Source of the DNA: Haliclystus octoradiatus
Taxonomy: Eukaryota; Cnidaria; Staurozoa; Stauromedusae; Haliclystidae
Length of the DNA stretch: 64,000 bases
Direction: 5' to 3'
Assembly (NCBI GenBank): GCA_916610825.1
Contig: OU744449.1
Location: forward strand, 19,809,344 to 19,873,343
The position numbers were made by a program, and so were the translations under genes. Below, one piece after another: positions 1-10,952 of this stretch. Below the pieces are notes generated by a model. That model ran no database searches, was not told the origin of the DNA, and saw only the letters and a list, made by a program, of their open reading frames with translations. Numbering within the stretch: position 1 is the first letter of the stretch; each line of letters begins with the position of its first letter.

Positions 1-1745
1 TGTCTCATACGATTGGCTGTAAAAAGGGTGCTTTATTATACCTTGTCATTGCCATCGATGGTTCTGTCTCTTACGGATTGTTACGAACAGTGTATCAAAT
101 GTACTATCCGGTTTGCACGTTCCATCAAAGGAAAATAGAAACTCATGTATCCCATCCGTTCTATGTTACGCGAGGCCAATTTATCTTGGGGCCGGTGTAC
201 TTATATGCTCCCTATAATATAGTAAAATGTGTAAATCACTCCAACTGTCAAAAGTGTAAAGATTTTCCGAATTTTATTTTGTATTTAAATATATAGTGCA
301 CAATGCTTTGTAAATATATAAATAAATATCTTGAACAATAATAACTCATAATAACGCGTTGTGTGTATATATGCTTCTTCGTACTATAATATATAAATAA
401 TTTAAATGGATAGATTGAATTTTGTACTTTATAAGTATCATAACAAACGCGTATATGTTAACAAGCGCATGGATGTATGTGTAGCCAATATGGTACTTTC
501 CAAATGTACATAGTGATACTTCATTTTATTTATAGTGAATAGTTGTATTTGGCAAGGTAAATCGCAAAGAAATGCATAGACGTCAACGATACCTTGATTA
601 CAGCTTAGTTTAATTGGCCAAGTATTGATATGTATGGAAAGGAGGCTTATATTTGAAAAATGTTGCTAAATTACGCCAATATATGAATAACTCATACTGC
701 CAATTTGTATATTTTGTGAATCAGATGGTGCTGTGATCAATTGAAAGTTGTGTCTTTGAAGTACACTGATCATCAAAACACACTGTCCATCCCCTCACAA
801 TGAAAACCTAAACGTTACCTATAGGGCCAGGCACAAAACATAATGGAACAATAAATTTCTTCAGAGATAATCTTCCGTACCTCTATCGTCAGTATCACTA
901 TGATCATAGTATGGCGGACCTTGGTATAACCTTATTTACAAGAGTTATTTCATGCTTTATTGTTTGTGCTAGAACTCGCATTCTCATATTTTGTATAAGT
1001 TGCGTTACGTTTGATTCTCATCCCACGGTGTAACACCATGTTAGAGTGCTCTTTCAAAATTATGCGATAAAACGATACATTTTACAGCAAAGAGAGTCAT
1101 AACTTTCACATCTTTGGAAAAGCTGATTTTAAATTCACCATAACAGTACTTTTTGGTTGCTAGTAGCGTGAGTAAGTAAATGTTGTCAACGTAAAATGGA
1201 GCATAGTCATTAAATCTTCTCCCCTAAGTGATATTTGTCGACTAGTACAATATTATATTACGGGTCTGATCCGTCTGGAAATGATCTAGAATAAATCAGT
1301 ATTGATCTAATTTAGAGTTAATTCCATGCCAAATTCACGAAAAAACAATGCCCATCGGATTTAACCCCAAGCACTTTTGAAGACTTAGTAGGTCATCTTG
1401 ATACACAAACGTGTAAATTCTGTTACATTTGTAAGTTCACTACAAATCTACCGTGAGACCAGCCGTGAGAAATTTAAAAAAGTTATTCAATTTTGAAACT
1501 ACCCTTGGCTCTTGGTAGTAAACGGTTAGGACTAGTAAAAGCTATCATTTGTTGCGAATTGCGATAAATAATGTCCAAACTTCTAGTTCTACTCTTACAA
1601 TAATATGCATTAAGATCAAGCCCTACCTATATAATATAGTCATAGCAGAATTTCATATTAACGATTTATGTTTATATGTTATACACCGATATAACACAGC
1701 GTTGAATAAAAATAAAATGTAATTAAAATTGATTTTCTGAATAAT
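1..1745. other. intergenic / GFER 3' flank, no gene recognised
   Basis: Open frames here are short and show no recognisable domain. The stretch next to 1745 must contain the 3' untranslated region of GFER, which is read from the minus strand, but no clear minus-strand AATAAA was found close to the stop. No repeat or mobile element was recognised. Confidence 0.4.
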
Positions 1746-4700
1746 TCAGTCACATGACCCATCTTTCCAGCCGTCTTTCCATCTTTCAAATACTTTTGAA
1801 CAGTCAAATAATGGTTTACCAAGTCTCTTGTTAACATCATTATGAACATCACAAAACCACAATGATAAAGTTTTATTACTTGATGTATCAGGATCTTCAT
1901 TTTCAAGTCTGTTAGGAATAAGGAAATAACAGTCTAGATTGATTGATATGGACATAATAAGGCCTACAGTAGATGATCATCCAATGGTGTAAGGCTAGGC
2001 GGCAAACTCCTTTACCCGTTCATGTGATTAAGACTCTCAGTTTCATGGAGAAGAACATTGAGTGGAGGGTCTTGCCTAGTGTAATCCTCTGATCAATTTA
2101 CTTTTATCCTCATATTGTCATAAGTTCCCATATTCCGAAAATAATGTGGATGCCCAAATTAATATCTTGGCAATGGGGCTTCGACGCCACTCCATCTTTT
2201 ACATCAATAATCATCAGGGCCTGAATAATCGTTACAAACGTATTTTATTAATTATCTCTGTGAAAAAAGTTCATGAGTTCATCAATGTGAAATTGCCCAA
2301 AAGTTCATGAACAGTTTGTGAAATGTAGCTTTTATAAATGAATTCATGAACTTTTAAGCAATTTCACGTTCATGAATTGTATGTGACTGTTCATGAACTG
2401 TTCATGCACCTACAAAAACTGTTCATAAACTGTTCATGAATTGTATGTGACTGTTAATGAACTGTCCATGCACCTACAAAAAATGTTCATGAACTGTTCA
2501 TGAACTGTATGTGACTGTTCATGAACTGTTCATGAACTGTATGTGGCTATTCATGAATGTTCATGATATGTATGTGATTATTCATGAACTGTTCATCCAC
2601 CTACTACAAAATGTTCATGAACTGTTCATCCACCTACTACAAAATGTTCATGAACTGTTCATGAATTGTATGTGACTGTTCACGAACTGTTCATGATATG
2701 TATGTGACTATTCATAACTGTTCATGCACCTACAAAACACGTTCATGAACTGTTCATGAATTGTATTAGTCTGCGTTACAGACCGCGATTCATTCACAAA
2801 AGAATAGGGTCTGTGTGATTTGCACAGTTCTCTGTAAAGCCACTTTAAGAAAACGTAGAGTGGAAGTCCCTGATCGATGCATGGTAAATCTATTGTTCTT
2901 AGATAATAATTTCATCACCTCTGTTCGATCAATTAATTGTCATAGCTACGAAGCCAAAAATAGAACTTATTGCATTCATGTCAACTGAAGTGAACAAAGT
3001 AATGTGAGAATCCCATTGAGAATCCCGGTGAGAATCACATTAACCTTGCATAATTATGTGACATTTTATTCTGATACGAGGCCCGGACAGAGAAACCGAG
3101 CAATTATCACAGACCCTATTCATTTGTGAATGAATCGCAGTCTGTAGCGCAGGCTAGACTTGTATGTGACTGTTAATGAACTGTTCATGCACCTACAAAA
3201 ATGTTCATAAACTGTTCATGCATTGTATGTGACTGTTCATGAACTGTTCAAGTGTTCATGCACCTACAAAAAAATGTTCAGGGAATCATGGATTTTTTTC
3301 ACAGGGGGATTGTTACTATTTTTGGTACCGTAACAGATTACACATCAGCATATTTTAGTTTTAGCTCCGTTAATATTGCTTTGTGAACTTGTGATATCAT
3401 CATCATCATCATCATTTATTGAGTACTGTATACCTTATAAGCCATTTCCGACTTTTTTACAAAGATTAAAAGCTAATTAATTAGAATACATGAATATAAT
3501 TATTATTTCGATAGATATAGATATGATTTGCATTTTTCTTTATAAATGGCACTGTCAGCAATCACTTTCATCGAGGATGGTAGACCGTTCCACAAACAAG
3601 CACCTGCTGATTGGAAAGAGTGACGATGGCTTTGTTTGATATAGATGTCATTATTGGTTGAGGATCGTGTTTTGGCGGTTAATGGAGAAGACAAGAATGT
3701 GGTTAACAGAGGAGGAGCTTTCTGAAATTTAATTTTTTGTATCCAGGAAAGTTGGCTAAGCATGTCTGAGACAGGAGTCCTGTAGTGGCATTGGAGTACC
3801 GTCCTCATGCCTCTATTTTGTAGTATCTGAAGGCGATCGAGGTGTTTGTTCATACAGTTCCCCCAGACAACAGCACAGTGGTCAAAATGTGGCAAAACAA
3901 GAGCGTTGAACAAAAGTTTCCTCGTTTCAAGAGGTAAAAATTTACAGCTGTATTTTAGAACTCCCAGACCCCTGTTGACTTTGCTAATGATTTGACCTAT
4001 GTGGGCATCGCAATTAAGGATACTGTCAAATATTAGATATCACATGTTCAGTTTTGCTTTTAAGTAATCCGTAATCAAAATTATTTTTAAAAGTTGAGTA
4101 ATTTGTAATTGTAATTAACTACTTTTAGAACACAGCTAATGATAATTGTAATCATACAGCAATTGTGCAAAGTAATTGTAACGGTAATTGATTACAAAAA
4201 TCTCAGTAATTGACATCCCTGATAATCATACACATTATAAAAACAATAATTTTCAGATTCGTTGCAAAAAGTGTAGATTCTAACACGAAATTTTACAGTG
4301 CTCAAATGTTGCAATGGCAATACCAGTGATATTCAAAAGTGTTACTGTTGAGTGAGACTACATGAGAAGGAGGCCCGGTGGGCAGGAGTTAGAGAAGAGA
4401 ATATGGCTGATTAGCAACTTGTATTATTCTATGTGTATGATCTTTATCTTGCAATATCTTCGTAATCCTTGTAAACAGAAGCACACAACATGGTACCAGA
4501 AGTGGAGTGATAATAAAATTATTAGTTCTAAAAACATTTTACATAAAATATTGTGATATTTAAAGTTATTAAAAGATGCTGACAAGAGGTAATACAAGCA
4601 ATTCAGATCAAAACGAAGGAAATTCAAATATGTTTGGTTTGGGAAGTCTAAAACTGCCACAGCCTCTATCACTTGTAGAAAACAAAGTAGAAAACTGGAG

Positions 4701-7700
4701 AATATTCAAACAAAGGTGGGACAATTATGTATTACTAAGTAATATTGATTCCAAAGATAACAGGTTTCAGGTAGCTGTCTTTGAAAACTGTTTAGCTGAT
4801 GATGCACTAACTATTTGCAATTTTTCTTACACAACACAAAAAGAAAATAGAACAATACAAGAAATCATCACAAAGTTTGATGAATTTGCGATAGGACAAA
4901 TAAATGAAACCATGGAAAGATACACATTCCATAACAGAAAACAGAGAGAAGATGAAGAATTTGAGCAGATTTTAGCAGATATACATCGTTTAGCCAAAAC
5001 ATGTCAATTCTGTAAGACATGTATCGATTCCATGATAAGAGATCAGATAATTGTCGGCATTCATAAAAAGGAAACACGTGAAGATCTATTGAAAATACGA
5101 AAACTTGATATAAAACAATGCATAGACATATGCCGTGCTGCGCAATCTGCAGCAGCTCACACTAGATCGTTAATGTCAACGGATACAATAGACAAGATTA
5201 CAGATTACCATAAGCAAACAAAACCAAAAACACAGATGACATGCAAGTTTTGTGGTTATCAGCATGAATTTGGAAGAGACCTTTGTCCAGCATATGGAAA
5301 AGTATGTGACAACTGTGGGAATAAAAACCATTTTGCCAATTGCTGTAAAACACAAAAGCCTGCACAATACAAGAAAAGACAAAGCAACAGTAGAAGAAGA
5401 CAGCCTAAAACAGTTAATCAAATAGAAGAAGAATACACTAGTAGTGAGGAAGATTGCACAAGTAGCTCTGCATACGAATGGTGTAACGCAATATGCAATT
5501 CCACACCGAGACGAAAAAAGATGCTAAAATGCCGAATGCTGGTGGAAGGAAAAACAATAATTTTCCAAATCGACACAGGTGCTTCAATAAATATGATCCC
5601 AGAAAAGTATGCATCAAAGATAGAACCATACACTGGAGTTCTCAAAATGTGGAACGAGACAATCCACCATCCAGTAGGCGCTAGTCGAATGAGAGTAGTC
5701 AATCCTAATAATGAAAAACGATATTCAGTTCCATTTATCGTATTCAAAGATGATGAACGTCAACCAATTCTAGGTTATCAAACCTCTTTACAAATGGGAC
5801 TAATTACAGTCGAACACAAAAATTGTGACATTGTAGCAACAGTAAACACAGAACAACAATTCAGTCAAGTTTTTGATGAAGGCATTGGTGAGCTCCCAGG
5901 TATACAGCACCTCAAGATAAAGAAAGATGTCCAGCCAGTTGTCATGCCAAGTCGTAGAGTGCCGATATCTATTCGACCAAAGTTGAAAGAAGAACTTGAT
6001 CGCTTAGTAAAACTAGATGTCATATCTCCCATTGAAGAACCAACAAAATGGGTAAGCCAAATTGCAATTATTCCTAAAAAGTCAGGAAAACTCAGAATAT
6101 GCATAGACCCTCATGCACTGAACAAAGCACTTCTTCGAGAACATTACACATTGCCTATATTGGATGATGTCCTACATAACATGCGGAATTCCACAGTATT
6201 CTCCAAGGCTGATCTATCATCTGGATACTGGCATGTAAAGAGTTAGATGAAGATTCCAGTCGGTTAACGACATTTCAAACATGTTATGGTAGATATTATT
6301 GGAATCGTCTGCCGTTTGGTCTCAATGTCTCGTCAGAAATATTCCAGCGAAAATTGCTGGAAGCCTTCACAGATCTTCCTGGTGTTGTCTGTATTGCCGA
6401 TGATGTAGTAATACATGGCTCAACCACAGAAGAACACAATTCTCGATTAACACAATTTCTCAATCGGTGTCAAGATGTTGGTATCAAACTCAACTCAGAA
6501 AAGATGCTTTACAATATGGACCAAATTACATTCATGGGACACAAGATCACAAGTGCTGGTTTGAGCGCAGATCCTGAAAAGATATCTGCTATTTGCGCTA
6601 TGAAAAGTCCAACAAACAAAGAAGAATTGAGAAGGTTTTTAGGGATAGTCAACTATTTAGCACGGTTCATCAAGAACTCAACACAAATCTTGAAGCCATT
6701 GCAAAATCTGTTGAAGAATGATGTTCCTTGGAATTGGTCTAGCGAAGAAGACAATGCATTCAAACTCATCACAAAGAAACTAACTTCAGCACCTGTACTA
6801 GCATTCTATGACCCAAACAAAGAACTGGTAATAGAAAACGATGCATGTGAATATGGGGTAGGCAGCGCAATGCTACAAGATGGCCACCCTATTGCTTATT
6901 CAAGCAGAACCCTAACAGAAACAGAACAACGATATGCTCAAATTGAAAAAGAAATGTTGGCTGTCGTGTTCGGCCTAGAAAAATTTCATCATTTTACGTA
7001 TGGACGTCCAGTTAAAGTGATAACTGATCACAAACCACTGGTTGCTATCAGTAACAAGCCTTTATACAATGCACCAAAAAGATTACAAAATCTATTGCTT
7101 CGTGCATTAAACTATTCGTACAAGCTAATATATCAACCTGGAACATCGATTCCTGTTGCTGACGCATTATCACGCTCACCTGTTGAAGAGACATCTTACA
7201 TCTGTCCCAACCTGCACAATATAACTCTCCATCCGATGACAAATGGAAAACTGGACGAAGTTCGTGTCGCAACAGTGAAAGACCCAGTCATGGTGGCTTT
7301 AGGAGAAGTCATCAGGAAAGGTTGGCCAGGAAACAAACATGAGCTCCCTTTAGCAGTAACGCCATACCATAGTTACAGGGATGAGCTGACCATTCAAGAT
7401 GGTATCATTTATCGTGGAGAGCGCATAGTAATTCCAACTAACATGCGAAAAGAAATGAAAGACAAAGTGCATGCTGGCCATTTGGGTATCAATTCCTGTC
7501 TGCGTCGCGCACGTGAACTTATTTATTGGCCTGGTATGTCATCTGAAATCAGACAATTCATTGAGAAATGTGGAACATGTGCAACTTACTGTGATAAACA
7601 ACCGACAGAACCAGTAATTAATACAGAGGTGCCAATAGCACCATGGAAAAAGATTGCATCAGATCTGTTCTCCTGCGGTGGTTGTGATTACCTCATAACT

Positions 7701-10700
7701 GTGGACTGTTACAGCAACCTATTTGAAATCGATCGCATGCATGACACAACTGCAAAAACATTCATTGCAAAAACAAAGCCACATTGTGCTCGTTATGGGA
7801 TTCCTGAAATTATTATTTCTGACTATGGATCACAGTACACATCCAAAAATTTCAAAGATTTCATAGATACATGGAAATTATCCCACGAAAAGAGCAGTCC
7901 AGGAAACAAGCGTGCTAATGGCGCTGCAGAAGCAGCAGTGAAGATTGCAAAACGTCTGATGAAAAAATGTAAAGCTTCAGGACAAGACCCATTTTTAGGG
8001 CTTCTAAACATCCGCAATTCACCAACTGCAAGCATGAACTCCAGCCCAGCACAAAGATTCCTTGGACGAAGAACACAAACAAGTATTCCGACTGCAACTC
8101 AACGTTTAGAACATCGTCCTCCCAACTCAATCATAGAAGCTGCATCCAAACAAATAAAAAACTTGAAAGCAACCAAAGAAACCAACAACAACCTTCCTCT
8201 CCTTGAGAAGGGCGATACGGTACGCATGCAACCACTGGAAGACCACCAGCGCGAATGGAGGGAAGCTGTAGTGTCAAAGTGTTTGACTGGGAGGGCGTAT
8301 GAAGTCATGACCCAAGATGGTAAGAAGTATCGTCAGACAAGACGTCACCTCAGAAAAAAGACCATTTCGAGTCATTCAATGCCAACCAATGAAAGATCAC
8401 ATCAATCACATGATCCAATTTTAACAGATAACACAGCTAACGAGCATCCAAAAGCAGGCAGTCAACAAACAATCCCAAATGAAGACATTACATCAGAAGA
8501 AGAAAAACAACCAGACAACACAAAAGTGGGTCAATATGGGAGAGTGATCAAGACTCCTGCTCGTTTCAAATAATGACTAACAATATAGTATACATGACAA
8601 TACTTGAAAGAGATGATGTATGAATAGAAAAATAGTAAATAAATCAAAAAAATAAATTAACAAAAATAATATGATTACTAACATGAACAATATTTGGAAT
8701 TATAACATTGTAACAATCTATAAAGAGGAGGATGTTGAGTGAGACTACATGAGAAGGAGGCCCGGTGGGCAGGAGTTAGAGATTAGAATATGGCTGATTA
8801 GCAACTTGTATTATTCTATGTGTATGATCTTTATCTTGCAATATCTTCGTAATCCTTGTAAACAGAAGCACACAACAGTTACCACGCCAACATATGCTAC
8901 AAAGTGTATATATCACCTTTGGGGACAGAACGGATTTTGATAGAACTTTTATTCTATCTGTGGTCTCAAATCTATTTAAACTGTCAAATTTAACCCGGTT
9001 CCAGCGTTATTGCGTAGCAAAATGATAATCCTGCTGATGACTGATGTGTTAAGTTTGTGCTAGAAAATGTTAAAACGATATAGGCCTATATATTATATAT
9101 ATTGTATATAGGCCTAGCTTTTTTTGGAATATGTTATACTATAAGAATTGAAAAGTAGCCAAAGTTGGCCAAACACCACGGTCAAACTTCAAGTGGGACA
9201 CGAGAATCTCTAAAATACCATGTTATTTTAATACCATGGCCTGCCAATTTGGAAGGGGAAAGAGTCACGCAGTGCAAAAGTGAAACAATGACATGAGCAG
9301 ATAGAAAAACAAGTTATATCTAAATCTGCTGTGTCCCAAAAGGGGCTTAAGAAAATTCACAAAAGCTTTCACTGACTAAGAAGAAGCTCAATCTAAAATG
9401 TTTTCACAATCCCCATAATTATGAATTTAAACTTTCATAAATGGGCAAAACCTACCTCTTACGTAAATGGTATGCACAAACATTGCATGGGTAAAACTTA
9501 GAAAATAGTTTAATAAAATCTTTCATTTCACTCTGTTGATCTTCCAATGGTTTATCTGGATAATAAGCTGCCATACTATGTAAGAATCCCCAAGTTGAAC
9601 GGCCCAGTTCTTTCCTGTCTAATGGACAATGTTCAGTATTCAGATTACCAGAATGTGAGGTTTCACTTTGAGCTTCATTGTCATTTACAATTGCCTTCTT
9701 CTCAATCGCTTTTACCTAAACGAGTCAATCCAACGAAAAAGTTTAAAAATAAATAAACCATGTACTTAATGTATAAAAAATAGAAAATGGTACACATAGC
9801 AATTTTTAAAAGCGGCTAGGTACAACACGTCTCCCATGCCATTCACACTTTTAACTGCAGCAACGCAAAACGCATGCATATTATGAACGATACAAAGACA
9901 TAGGCTAAACAAAAAACAGTATTGAAACATAAATAAATGATAATAAATTGATATTAATTAACAACGCTACCAGGAAGCTGGATAACCCGGCATACTAGTC
10001 AGACATATTAACTGCTACCCACCTGGTCGATGAGAGTTTATGAGACACATAAGTAATTAAACTAGAATGGGTTGCATCACGTTGTATTGACCTTAACCAT
10101 TAACAGGTTCCTAACGAACCCAGGGAAGTGTGAAACATATGATTGAGGATCGACCGCGATGTAGTGTCGAGCCTTGTGATGATCTGCCGTGATCTGCTGT
10201 TGAGCTGTCATGTTTTGGCTAGCGTGACATGTAGTAGGCTACCTATCTGCTTGTTCAATTTTTATTCAAAAATGTGCCAAATGTAAACGGTAGGCCTACT
10301 ATTTCCAAAACCAATAAAGCCACGTTCTTGAATTTTGGTATACACCTGTAATCTTAAACCACTGGGAAATGCATTTGAGAAAGTTTATGCTAAATAAAAG
10401 GGGATAAATGTCAAAACTCAATTGACTGTAATTTAGTTGGGAATGCGTCTCATGACTGTATATGGCATACTCTTCCGGATCGCCCCTTTGCACTGTCAAA
10501 TATATCCAATAAAAATCTGACGGATACTCTGATAGTTATTAGTGCCCAACTGCCCATGATATCACATGATTGGGTAATTTGATTTTTCTTTTGGGGGAGG
10601 GAGGGGTTATACTATTACGCAAACTGTATAAAATTTTGCTCATATTCATAGCACCAGCAGGGCACGCAATTTCCACGTCATAGCCTAGGCCATGGCCCTT

Positions 10701-10952
10701 ATTTCCGCAATATATTTACAATAGGATTAGAGTCTACATCAGTCCTCAAGACCTCAATAGTCAATCTCAATAACTCAATTCTTAAATTAGAAATTACTTT
10801 ACCTTATTTGAAGAGACTGCCATTCCTTTTCTCCATGATTTAAAATCAGTGCAGGCTCTACAAGGTTTCCGATAAAGTGGTAAACCTTCATATGCTGACA
10901 TGAAATCATCTATATCACTTTTAGTTTTCTCTTCTTTGCCTTCTGTAGCCAT
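1746..10952 (-). CDS. GFER: GFER/ALR, FAD-linked sulfhydryl oxidase (3 coding exons, complete)
   Basis: Sulfhydryl oxidase of the mitochondrial intermembrane space. In this family it reoxidises MIA40/CHCHD4 in disulfide relay import and passes electrons to cytochrome c or oxygen. Coding exons are 10952-10803 (50 codons, phase 0 exit), 9715-9456 and 1908-1746, all with GT-AG borders and compatible phases, giving 190 residues against about 205 in human. Visible are the N-terminal shuttle motif KPCRAC (C31, C34), the redox motif CNVC in exon 2 within [15 protein letters not shown], the [18 protein letters not shown] segment of the four-helix FAD domain, and the C-terminal [11 protein letters not shown] and [11 protein letters not shown] signature with its structural cysteines. 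The start at 10952 precedes the CRAC motif as in long-form ALR. Intron 2 (7.5 kb) carries a Gypsy element, a LINE fragment, MITEs and a palindrome array. The gene is divergent from FBF1. The call rests on remembered family motifs; intron borders are inferred. Confidence 0.93.
1909..2253. other. GFER intron 2, 3' part, nothing recognised
   Basis: Intronic sequence between the GFER last-exon acceptor and the first palindrome array. No coding potential, repeat or motif was recognised. Confidence 0.4.
2254..3310. repeat. GTTCATGAAC palindrome array, copy 1
   Basis: A run of near-identical short palindromes, GTTCATGAAC, separated by a few bases or by short linkers (TGTATGTGACT, CACCTACAAA). It is interrupted by a nested MITE at 2767-3156. 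The outer borders are related as inverted ends: ATCTCTGTGAAAAAA at 2254 and TTTTTTCACAGGGGGAT ending at 3310. The same border type flanks two other arrays in the window (from 41397, and ending near 59606), so this looks like a repeat family with defined termini rather than a random satellite. No coding capacity is seen. Confidence 0.7.
2767..3156. mobile_element. MITE with ~49-bp inverted repeats, nested in the palindrome array
   Basis: The ends are inverted copies of each other over about 49 bp with four mismatches, starting TAGTCTGCGTTACAGAC on the left and TAGCCTGCGCTACAGAC read inward from the right. The flanks are gaattgtat (2758-2766) and gacttgtat (3157-3165), an 8/9 match that fits a 9-bp target duplication. 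That size is typical of Mutator-like elements. The 390-bp body has no open frame, so the element is non-autonomous. It inserted into an existing array unit, so it is younger than the array. Confidence 0.75.
3398..4036 (-). pseudogene. 5'-truncated LINE, 3' end of reverse transcriptase
   Basis: The minus strand encodes the C-terminal part of a Jockey/CR1-like LINE protein. An open frame of 136 residues (3913-3503) contains [15 protein letters not shown] and a [13 protein letters not shown] stretch. The same frame continues upstream of its first ATG to about 4036 through [18 protein letters not shown]. These match the post-catalytic region of LINE reverse transcriptases. Downstream on the minus strand the copy ends near a (GAT)n tract at 3398-3418, as in 3' tails of these LINEs. 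Catalytic motifs are absent because of 5' truncation, so the copy is dead. Confidence 0.75.
4037..4221 (-). mobile_element. truncated hAT-like MITE, partner of the copy at 61132
   Basis: Read on the minus strand this starts CAGGGATGTCAATTACTGAG and aligns along its whole length with the first 200 bp of the element at 61132-61700, which starts CAGGGCTGTCAATCACTCAG. Shared internal words include GTAATCAATT, ATTACAAATTACTCAA and GATATCTAATA. Only one terminus is present; the other side abuts the LINE fragment. CAGGG ends are typical of hAT elements. Confidence 0.6.
4346..4490 (+). repeat. Gypsy 5' LTR
   Basis: 145 bp, TG...CA ends. Same length as the 3' LTR; the only difference seen is AG against TT in the middle (GAGAAGAGA here, GAGATTAGA in the other copy). 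Confidence 0.95.
4491..4508 (+). promoter_or_regulatory. primer-binding site of the Gypsy element
   Basis: TGGTACCAGAAGTGG begins at the first base after the LTR. TGG is complementary to the CCA end of a tRNA, as expected for minus-strand priming. The tRNA was not identified. Confidence 0.7.
4576..6246 (+). CDS. Gypsy gag-protease-RT (N-terminal part, stopped by frameshift)
   Basis: A 556-residue open frame with gag and pol fused. Residues about 30-200 are the capsid-like gag region. Residues 223-257 hold zinc knuckles; the second is a CX2CX4HX4C motif ([14 protein letters not shown]). The aspartic protease active site DTGAS lies at residues 333-337. Reverse transcriptase begins near residue 450 and reaches [12 protein letters not shown] before the stop at 6244. 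RT continues in another frame from about 6237, so the reading frame was broken by what looks like a one-base loss around 6237-6241. The arrangement resembles the K02A2.6-like Gypsy elements common in invertebrates. The gag and protease parts look intact. Confidence 0.88.
   Translation: MLTRGNTSNSDQNEGNSNMFGLGSLKLPQPLSLVENKVENWRIFKQRWDNYVLLSNIDSKDNRFQVAVFENCLADDALTICNFSYTTQKENRTIQEIITKFDEFAIGQINETMERYTFHNRKQREDEEFEQILADIHRLAKTCQFCKTCIDSMIRDQIIVGIHKKETREDLLKIRKLDIKQCIDICRAAQSAAAHTRSLMSTDTIDKITDYHKQTKPKTQMTCKFCGYQHEFGRDLCPAYGKVCDNCGNKNHFANCCKTQKPAQYKKRQSNSRRRQPKTVNQIEEEYTSSEEDCTSSSAYEWCNAICNSTPRRKKMLKCRMLVEGKTIIFQIDTGASINMIPEKYASKIEPYTGVLKMWNETIHHPVGASRMRVVNPNNEKRYSVPFIVFKDDERQPILGYQTSLQMGLITVEHKNCDIVATVNTEQQFSQVFDEGIGELPGIQHLKIKKDVQPVVMPSRRVPISIRPKLKEELDRLVKLDVISPIEEPTKWVSQIAIIPKKSGKLRICIDPHALNKALLREHYTLPILDDVLHNMRNSTVFSKADLSSGYWHVKS
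6237..8573 (+). CDS. Gypsy pol, RT-RNase H-integrase (C-terminal part)
   Basis: Open frame in a different phase from the upstream gag-pol; its first ATG is at 6354 but RT homology starts at the frameshift. RT carries the catalytic box as IADD within [10 protein letters not shown], the usual YxDD replaced by I-A-D-D as in many Gypsy lineages. RNase H follows ([19 protein letters not shown], then ITDHKPL). Integrase has an HHCC zinc domain ([13 protein letters not shown] to CGTCATYC) and a D-D-E core visible in [13 protein letters not shown] and [11 protein letters not shown]. The tail [11 protein letters not shown] resembles the ends of related polyproteins. No chromodomain or envelope is seen. 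Confidence 0.88.
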   Translation, partial: KELDEDSSRLTTFQTCYGRYYWNRLPFGLNVSSEIFQRKLLEAFTDLPGVVCIADDVVIHGSTTEEHNSRLTQFLNRCQDVGIKLNSEKMLYNMDQITFMGHKITSAGLSADPEKISAICAMKSPTNKEELRRFLGIVNYLARFIKNSTQILKPLQNLLKNDVPWNWSSEEDNAFKLITKKLTSAPVLAFYDPNKELVIENDACEYGVGSAMLQDGHPIAYSSRTLTETEQRYAQIEKEMLAVVFGLEKFHHFTYGRPVKVITDHKPLVAISNKPLYNAPKRLQNLLLRALNYSYKLIYQPGTSIPVADALSRSPVEETSYICPNLHNITLHPMTNGKLDEVRVATVKDPVMVALGEVIRKGWPGNKHELPLAVTPYHSYRDELTIQDGIIYRGERIVIPTNMRKEMKDKVHAGHLGINSCLRRARELIYWPGMSSEIRQFIEKCGTCATYCDKQPTEPVINTEVPIAPWKKIASDLFSCGGCDYLITVDCYSNLFEIDRMHDTTAKTFIAKTKPHCARYGIPEIIISDYGSQYTSKNFKDFIDTWKLSHEKSSPGNKRANGAAEAAVKIAKRLMKKCKASGQDPFLGLLNIRNSPTASMNSSPAQRFLGRRTQTSIPTATQRLEHRPPNSIIEAASKQIKNLKATKETNNNLPLLEKGDTVRMQPLEDHQREWREAVVSKCLTGRAYEVMTQDGKKYRQTRRHLRKKTISSHSMPTNERSHQSHDPILTDNTANEHPKAGSQQTIPNEDITSEEEKQPDNTKVGQYGRVIKTPARFK
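8722..8732 (+). promoter_or_regulatory. polypurine tract of the Gypsy element
   Basis: AAAGAGGAGGA directly before the 3' LTR, the expected primer position for plus-strand synthesis. Confidence 0.8.
8733..8877 (+). repeat. Gypsy 3' LTR
   Basis: 145 bp, near-identical to the 5' LTR, followed at 8878 by the GTTAC target duplication. Confidence 0.95.
8883..9455. other. GFER intron 2, 5' part, nothing recognised
   Basis: Intronic sequence between the Gypsy target duplication and the GFER exon 2 donor. It contains a small self-complementary TATAGGCCTATA motif near 9080-9117. No coding signal was found. Confidence 0.4.
9716..10802. other. GFER intron 1, nothing recognised
   Basis: Sequence between the GFER exon 1 donor and exon 2 acceptor. 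Open frames are short and featureless, and no mobile element was recognised. Confidence 0.5.

Larger units (their letters stand above)
4346..8877 (+). mobile_element. Ty3/Gypsy LTR retrotransposon, near-complete
   Basis: A 4532-bp element with two 145-bp LTRs, flanked by the 5-bp direct repeat GTTAC (4341-4345 and 8878-8882), which is the expected target duplication. The LTRs begin TGTTGAG, end CACAACA and differ at two adjacent positions only, so insertion is recent. A primer-binding site starting TGG follows the 5' LTR directly and a purine tract precedes the 3' LTR. Gag, protease, RT, RNase H and integrase are in the usual Gypsy order. A frameshift in RT interrupts the polyprotein. It sits in GFER intron 2, opposite to GFER transcription. 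Confidence 0.95.

Noticed and set aside
78..296. 72-codon plus-strand frame near the window start
   Set aside because: No domain, no splice or promoter context, composition like random AT-rich DNA.
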